Of a DNA stretch of 20,000 bases, positions 14,941-20,000 are shown piece by piece. This stretch comes from Prorocentrum cordatum. Its lineage: Eukaryota > Sar > Dinophyceae > Prorocentrales > Prorocentraceae. How positions within the stretch are numbered: the first letter of the stretch is position 1; each line of letters begins with the position of its first letter. The DNA is taken from assembly GCA_963575745.1 (NCBI GenBank), contig CAUYUJ010019862.1, positions 1 to 20,000 of the forward strand. Reading direction: 5' to 3'. The position numbers and the translations under genes were made by a program. The notes under the pieces are model-generated. The model did not search any database. It worked only from the letters and a program-made list of their open reading frames with translations, and was not told where the DNA came from.

Positions 14941-15780
14941 GCCTTGGGGAGCGATGGACACACAGTCACACAGTCACGACGACACGCAGACGCACGGACT
15001 GACAGGCACAAGAACACACAGATAGGTAAGCAGGCTGGCAGGCAGACCGAAAGAGACGAAGCCCGCACCGCAGAATGCGACAGAATGGAGACAGAGATGA
15101 GGGCAGAGACAAGAAACTGGGACGCAGACAGAGGGAAAGACAGCAACAACACTAAGACAGCGGTAGTGGCAACAACAGAGGCCACAGACAGGAACAGCAA
15201 TCGAGGCAAACCCAAAATACAGAGACAGAGAGAGGAGACACAAAGCGATACGGTGCACCGGCCTCCTTATCAGAGCAGACAACTGAGCTCGGGCGAAAAG
15301 ATTGCTAAGGGCAATCCCAAGACTGCCAAAGACGGCCTCAAGACGGCCCAAAGACGATGCGAGAAGCCCGCAAGGCGTCCCAAGAGGGCTCCAAGAGGGC
15401 CCCCAAGAGGCCCTCGAGAGGCAACAAACATGGATGTTCCTCGGGTGCTTCAGCGAGTTCTGCCTACTTGCCCTGTGGGGGGTCCGAAAGCTCGAAACCG
15501 CCCAAAAGGTGCCCGAAGGGGCTCCAAGGCAGGCTCCAAGGCGGCCCAGGAGCGCCCCAGGACTGTCCGTGAGGCCCTAAGACGGCCTACGGGGAGGCCC
15601 GAAGGCAGCGCAGAGGGCCCCCAAAGACGACCTCTGAAGGTGTCAGACGGACAACCAAATCCCAAAACAGCTCAAAAGGCCCCCGGTACAACCCAAGAGG
15701 GCTCCAAGAGACCCTCCAGGCGGCCCCCGAGAGGCCTTTTCAGGGGCCCTCAAGAGTCGAGGGAACGAGGTCGAGTTTGA
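14752..15780 (+). CDS. Long low-complexity ORF, doubtful
   Basis: Open from an ATG at 14752 to TGA at 15778-15780 (342 codons). The first ~65 residues are Arg/Glu repeats from the GA tract, the middle (about 14950-15300) is a mixed Arg/Thr/Asp-rich stretch, and the last 150 residues derive from a degenerate CCAAGAGGC-type repeat related to 6690-7005. No domain is recognised. The length comes mainly from repeats without stop codons, so translation is unlikely. Confidence 0.12.
   Translation: MNNRTRTNKQIKRERDREREQKKERETNEEKERERERTTQRERETEKERERERRRKREGRRERALGSDGHTVTQSRRHADARTDRHKNTQIGKQAGRQTERDEARTAECDRMETEMRAETRNWDADRGKDSNNTKTAVVATTEATDRNSNRGKPKIQRQREETQSDTVHRPPYQSRQLSSGEKIAKGNPKTAKDGLKTAQRRCEKPARRPKRAPRGPPRGPREATNMDVPRVLQRVLPTCPVGGPKARNRPKGARRGSKAGSKAAQERPRTVREALRRPTGRPEGSAEGPQRRPLKVSDGQPNPKTAQKAPGTTQEGSKRPSRRPPRGLFRGPQESRERGRV
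15330..15770. repeat. Diverged CCAAGAGGC-type minisatellite
   Basis: Short units such as CCCAAGAGGGCTCCAAGAGG and GGCCCCCGAGAGGCC recur irregularly. It resembles the minisatellite at 6690-7005 but is more diverged. Confidence 0.65.
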
Positions 15781-16200
15781 AACCATCACGAGTTGACACC
15801 GGGCGCTAAATTAGAATGGGTCTTTGGCTCAGCCTCATTTCCACTGCTCTGTTGCGCTGGCCCGGTGACGGGGATTGCCGCAAGCAGCTGGATGTGTTGA
15901 TCTATCTGCATAAGGACACGCATGCACATTTACACACGTAAATACATGTATACACAAAAACGATGCATCTGTAGATATGTAGGTATATATGAATATACCT
16001 GCAGATGTACGTGTATATATATATATATGTATGCAGACACACACTCGAACTGCGACACGCGAACGGCTGACCCATGAGACCCAGCGACGGACTTCGAGAG
16101 CACACACACACACACACACGCACAGGCGCACAGTACACAGAGCACCACCCGCGCGGGAGGGGGCGGAGTACATCTGAGATGCCGAGCAGCGCTCGCGCTG
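15781..16200. repeat. Non-coding stretch with TA and CA repeats
   Basis: CATCTGTAG pairs with CTGCAGATG and GGTATAT with ATATACC around 15966-16008. A (TA)n run follows at 16014-16027 and a (CA)n run at about 16101-16120. No gene is supported. Confidence 0.65.
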
Positions 16201-16992
16201 ATGGAACGGAGTTACCTCAAGGGTGGACACACACACACACACACACACACACACGGGCAGGCGGGCACGAAAAAAGAGGAGGAAGAAAGAGCAGGAGGAA
16301 AGAGGCAACAACCGGAAGGAGGAGGTGAACGCACTCCGTTGATTAGCGGCGCGATTCGCCCTGGCAGCGCCGCTCCCGCTGCCGGGAGCGGCGGCGCCTT
16401 CAGCGGGCCAAACAAAAAACATCCTATGCGTCTAGCAGCCCATCGACAGGCTACGGCGGGAGGCCCTCGCTTCCGCCACAAATCCTACCCATTATCCTTC
16501 TCATCGCTTATCTCCCCACATCCTTCTCATCACCATCATCCTTGTCACCATCATCAGCATCACCATCATCGCCACCCCCCGAGGGAGAAGGGAATGGAAA
16601 CATGGAGAGATGAGCGAAGAGTAGACATAGCGGAGGAACCACAGAGATGGAAAGAGAACGAGAGGGGGGAAGAAGAGGAGCACCACGAAACGGAGGAGGG
16701 AGAAGAAGAGGAACAGATCGTTCTCGGCACTGCGAAATCGAAGCTGGAGGAGGTTCTCCAGAAGAGGCCGCTGCAGGATGAAAGTATATGGGCGACGAGG
16801 GATGAGGTACTCTGGGAGGACGGAGGACAAGCAGGGAGCGGGAGGAATGGGAGCAGGAGGAAGGAAGAGGAGGAGGAAAGGGGGGGATGTCGAGATAACA
16901 GGGGAGGGGATGAATTGGCGGGCGCAACTGGGGCCGATTGGTTGATGCAGCCGAGGGGGAGAGAAAAGCGGAATGCCGAAAGGAAGGGATAA
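16201..16992 (+). CDS. Low-complexity ORF with a charged C-terminal part, doubtful
   Basis: A frame of 263 codons starts at a true ATG. Residues 10-18 (HTHTHTHTH) come from a CA run and residues about 110-122 are His-rich from CATCAC repeats. The part from the internal Met at 16594 is more protein-like: it includes KSKLEEVLQKRPLQDESIW between Glu-rich segments. Codon use is less GC-biased than elsewhere in the window. No family is recognised, and minus-strand frames overlap. Confidence 0.18.
   Translation: MERSYLKGGHTHTHTHTHGQAGTKKEEEERAGGKRQQPEGGGERTPLISGAIRPGSAAPAAGSGGAFSGPNKKHPMRLAAHRQATAGGPRFRHKSYPLSFSSLISPHPSHHHHPCHHHQHHHHRHPPREKGMETWRDERRVDIAEEPQRWKENERGEEEEHHETEEGEEEEQIVLGTAKSKLEEVLQKRPLQDESIWATRDEVLWEDGGQAGSGRNGSRRKEEEEERGGCRDNRGGDELAGATGADWLMQPRGREKRNAERKG
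16369..16392. repeat. GC-rich 10-bp hairpin
   Basis: GCCGCTCCCG at 16369-16378 and CGGGAGCGGC at 16383-16392 are perfectly complementary with a CTGC loop. Confidence 0.8.
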
Positions 16993-17129
16993 GAATATGC
17001 CCCCTCGCCCTCCTCCCCCCTCCTGCCCCGCCCCCCCACTACTACGGCGCTACTCCCACACAACGCTGCGCGACGGTTACCTCCTTTACGAACACAGACG
17101 ATACGCACACGAGTTCTATGACATCTACT

Positions 17130-17230
17130 ACAGCCACCACCACCACCACCACCCCCACCATCCCCCACCCCCACCACCACCACCACCACCACCACCACCA
17201 CCACCACCACCCACACCACAACCACCACTA
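17130..17230. repeat. (CCA)n microsatellite
   Basis: CCA runs with CCC interruptions, grading into the CTA field. Confidence 0.93.
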
Positions 17231-17623
17231 CACTACAAAGACTACTACGATACTAACTAATACTAATACTTACGTGTACTACTACTATACTACTACTATA
17301 CGACTACGGACTACGACTACGACTACGACTCGGACTACGACTACGACTACTATACTACTACTTACTACTACTACTACTATACTACTACTACACTATTACT
17401 AATACTACTATTACTAACATACTACTACCTCTACTACTACTACGTACTACACTACTACTTCTACTACTACTTACTAACTGTACTATACTACTCGACTACT
17501 ACTATACCGACACTTACTACTACGACTACTATACTAATTATTAGCACGACCTTTACTACTACTACTACTACTACTTACTACTTACTACTTTTACTATTAC
17601 GACTACGCTACTACTAAGACTAT

Positions 17624-17666
<43 letters not shown>

Positions 17667-17713
17667 TACTTATACTTCTACTTCTACTTCTACTTCTACT
17701 TATACTTCTACTT

Positions 17714-17798
<85 letters not shown>

Positions 17799-17852
17799 GA
17801 CTACTACCAGCACTACAATTACAACTACGACTACTGATACTGCTAGTAAAAG

Positions 17853-17911
<59 letters not shown>

Positions 17912-17961
17912 AGAGCTGTTCCTACTACTTACTGCTACTGCGAACTACTACTTCTACTCGG

Positions 17962-18043
<82 letters not shown>

Positions 18044-18047
18044 AAAG

Positions 18048-18093
<46 letters not shown>

Positions 18094-18132
18094 CTACTCC
18101 TACTCCTACTCCTACTCCTACTCCTACTCCTC

Positions 18133-18190
<58 letters not shown>
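17230..18190. repeat. ~1-kb (CTA)n trinucleotide field with hexamer sub-blocks
   Basis: Nearly continuous TAC/CTA repeats, with blocks of other hexamers: CTACGA (about 17305-17345 and 18019-18045), TTCTAC (about 17660-17715) and CCTACT (about 18090-18130). TAC-rich interrupted parts precede the purest runs at 17620-17800, 17853-17910 and 17963-18020. Poly-Ser and poly-Val frames on the minus strand are artefacts. Confidence 0.97.
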
Positions 18191-18354
18191 GACTGCTACG
18201 CATACGCCATTACAGCGCCTCTGTCCTCCCCCTCCTCCCAATCCTCCCTATCCTCGTCCCCCTCCTCGTCCCCATCCCCCTCCTTCCTCTCCTCTCCCAT
18301 CCCCTCCCCTCTCCGCAAGAAGCGCGGCAGCCCCCCCTTGGTCTCCCTCCTCTC

Positions 18355-18552
18355 TTGGACCGGCACGTTCGGCGGCAGGCCACCGCATCATCTTCGGATG
18401 CGCGCAAGAGTGACCCCAGGCAAGAGCTACCGTTGGTGCGCGGCTTCAAGGGGCCGCGGGGACGCCAAATCCAGGCGCGCAAGCCAATACTGAGGGGCTC
18501 CTATGGGCCCGCAGCAAAGATCACTCCGACGAAACGTCGCTCTTTCGCGTAA
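18355..18552 (+). CDS. Candidate C-terminal exon, unknown product
   Basis: A 65-codon frame ending in TAA at 18550-18552 has protein-like composition and codon use, including RGFKGPRGRQIQARKP and SYGPAAKITPTKRRSF. It begins without ATG, so it would be an internal or last exon. The minus strand has an overlapping Arg/Gly-rich frame that looks less like protein. No family is recognised. Confidence 0.2.
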   Translation: MDRHVRRQATASSSDARKSDPRQELPLVRGFKGPRGRQIQARKPILRGSYGPAAKITPTKRRSFA

Positions 18553-18747
18553 TTAGACGATTGTCCTGGTCCCTCCCCTCCCTCCCCGGGCGCGGCCAAC
18601 CCAACCCTTTCCGTGACGACCCGTTCTGCAACGACCCACACGCCCTCGGGGCTCCTCTCTCGCAGCCTGCCCACGTCTGGGAGCGAGGCGGACGAACGTG
18701 ACAGAAGGGGTCGGCTCGTTAGGCCGAAGGCCGCCCAAGTGGGGCCA

Positions 18748-18882
18748 GAGCAGATGGGGTCTGAGATTCGCGCCGCATCGTCGATCATTCGACGACGGCG
18801 GGACGGAGACAAACGGGCTCGAGAAAGCGCCGTATCGCAGCTACATCGGCGACGCGGCGCGTTCCTCCGACCCCATCTGCTC
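18748..18882. repeat. Inverted repeat with 38-bp arms
   Basis: The arm at 18748-18785 (starts GAGCAGATGGGGTC) is complementary to 18845-18882 at 32 of 38 positions, around a 59-base loop. The conserved cores are GAGCAGATGGGGTC and CGCGCCGC. It may be a small foldback element; no flanking duplication was found. Confidence 0.75.
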
Positions 18883-19084
18883 CGAGTGTCTCGAGGGAAG
18901 CGACCAGCGGTAAGGCCGAAACCAGCTGCATACCGCAGGCTTCGCCCCCTCGAGCTAGCCGCGGCCTTCGCCCCCCCGACCCTGCAGATCGTCCCTGGCG
19001 AGTGCGGCGAGGGCCTCTCCGCGAAAGGCCAGAGGCCGAATTACTCTCCGAGCTCGAGGGGCAACGATACAGGGAAACTGGCTC
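18883..19084. other. GC-rich stretch, no gene recognised
   Basis: No motif or repeat recognised; short overlapping frames only. Confidence 0.5.
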
Positions 19085-19500
19085 AGGGAAGGAGGAGGAG
19101 GAGGAGGAGGAGGAGGACGAGGAGGGGGAGGAGGGGGAGGAGGAGGAGGAGGAGAAGAGGCTGAGGAGGATGAGGAAGAGGAGGAGGAGGAGGAAGAGGG
19201 GGGGAATGAAGGAAGGATAGGAGGAGGGAGGAGGAGGAGGGGATGAGGAGGAGGAGGGGGGGAAGGGAGATGAGGAAGGGAGGAGGAGGAGGATGGGGAG
19301 GGAGGATGAGGAGGAGGGGGGAGGGGGAAGGAGTAAGGAGGAGGGAGGGAGGAGGAGGAGGAGGGAGGGAGGGTGAGGGAAGGGAGGAGGGAGGGAGGAG
19401 GGAGCGAGGGAGGGCGAGGAGGAGGTCGGAGCGGTAGGGGAGGAGGAGGAGGAGGAGGAGGAGGAGGAGGAAGAGGAGGAGGAGGAGGAGGAGGATGGAG
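19085..19500. repeat. GGA/GAGG purine microsatellite, ~415 bp
   Basis: Degenerate GGA, GGAGGG and GAAGAG repeats. All long frames through it are Glu/Gly/Arg or Pro/Leu/Ser artefacts. Confidence 0.95.
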
Positions 19501-19948
19501 GGGGACACCGACGTGGCCACCAGAAGGGAGCATGGGCCTCCAGGACGGCCAGGGCGGCCCCCGCTGGCCTCCGAGGGGCGGCGAAAAAGCCCCTGAGACG
19601 GCCCAGGATGCCCCCCGAGATGGTCCGGCGCGCCCCTCAGCGGCCTCATCGCCTTGGAGAGCGGCTGGCACCATCGGAGGCCCCCCCTCGCGGGGGCCAG
19701 CGGGGGAATCGCCCACGCAACGCCGACAGATCGGCGATAGGCCCCCGACAGCGAATCCGCCGTGCCTGGGTGGGGCGGGCGATCGGGGCCCCATACCGGC
19801 GACGAATAGGAGATCGGAACCCGGGCCGAGGCATCTGCATTCCCCCCTGAGCCTGTCCCCGCCCTACGTTGCCCCTGATAGATGCTGAATTCTGGCCGCC
19901 GCGGGGTGGCGCCCCGGCAAGGCGCGCTCAGGCCTTCCGGGCAGGGGG

Positions 19949-19950
<2 letters not shown>
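19501..19950. other. GC-rich stretch, no gene recognised
   Basis: Overlapping frames on both strands, some with proline/arginine-rich sequence. A 6-bp hairpin CGCCGA-CAGA-TCGGCG lies at about 19721-19736. No domain is recognised. Confidence 0.5.

Positions 19951-20000
<50 letters not shown>
19951..20000. repeat. (CGA)n microsatellite at the window edge
   Basis: Pure CGA run of about 50 bases to the window end; it probably continues beyond. Confidence 0.97.

Overview
The window looks like nuclear DNA from a dinoflagellate. The evidence is a perfect 21-nt match, on the minus strand at 10736-10756, to the trans-spliced leader exon that dinoflagellates add to their mRNAs. Setting and texture agree: GC-rich overall, very repeat-dense, no compact operon-like coding, no rRNA or tRNA gene seen. 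The species cannot be named from sequence alone.

Layout: simple repeats and a ~213-bp foldback element (1-1290); an eight-unit 159-bp satellite with A/B alternating units (1487-2806); TGA and CTC microsatellites (2814-3930); a fourteen-unit 90-bp satellite (3950-5258); a short exon-like stretch with a kinase-like GTPEYM motif (6011-6286) that ends exactly where a terminal-inverted-repeat (TIR) element begins (6287-7769, itself holding two minisatellites); a 349-bp-offset duplication with ACATGT palindromes (7941-8486); a hairpin-rich GC stretch (8695-8850); a 315-bp tandem array (9022-9942) whose tail is interrupted by a 271-bp TIR element at a TA site (9943-10213); GGA repeats surrounding the spliced-leader relic (10388-11075); more foldbacks (11173-11402, 12227-12357, 13510-13655); weak candidate exons (12402-14323); a 168-bp inverted relative of the 6.3-kb element (14380-14547); GA-rich, CA/TA and CCA sequence; a ~1-kb CTA trinucleotide field (17230-18190); and GGA and GAC repeats up to the end.

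No complete gene could be identified. Most long open frames come from repeats whose period is a multiple of three or whose units lack stop codons. Seven separate foldback or TIR structures plus a dispersed ~160-bp repeat suggest that small non-autonomous DNA elements have repeatedly shaped this region. Two cases allow a before/after reading: the insertion in the 315-bp array, and the element next to the kinase-like motif. All identities and alignments were made by eye.
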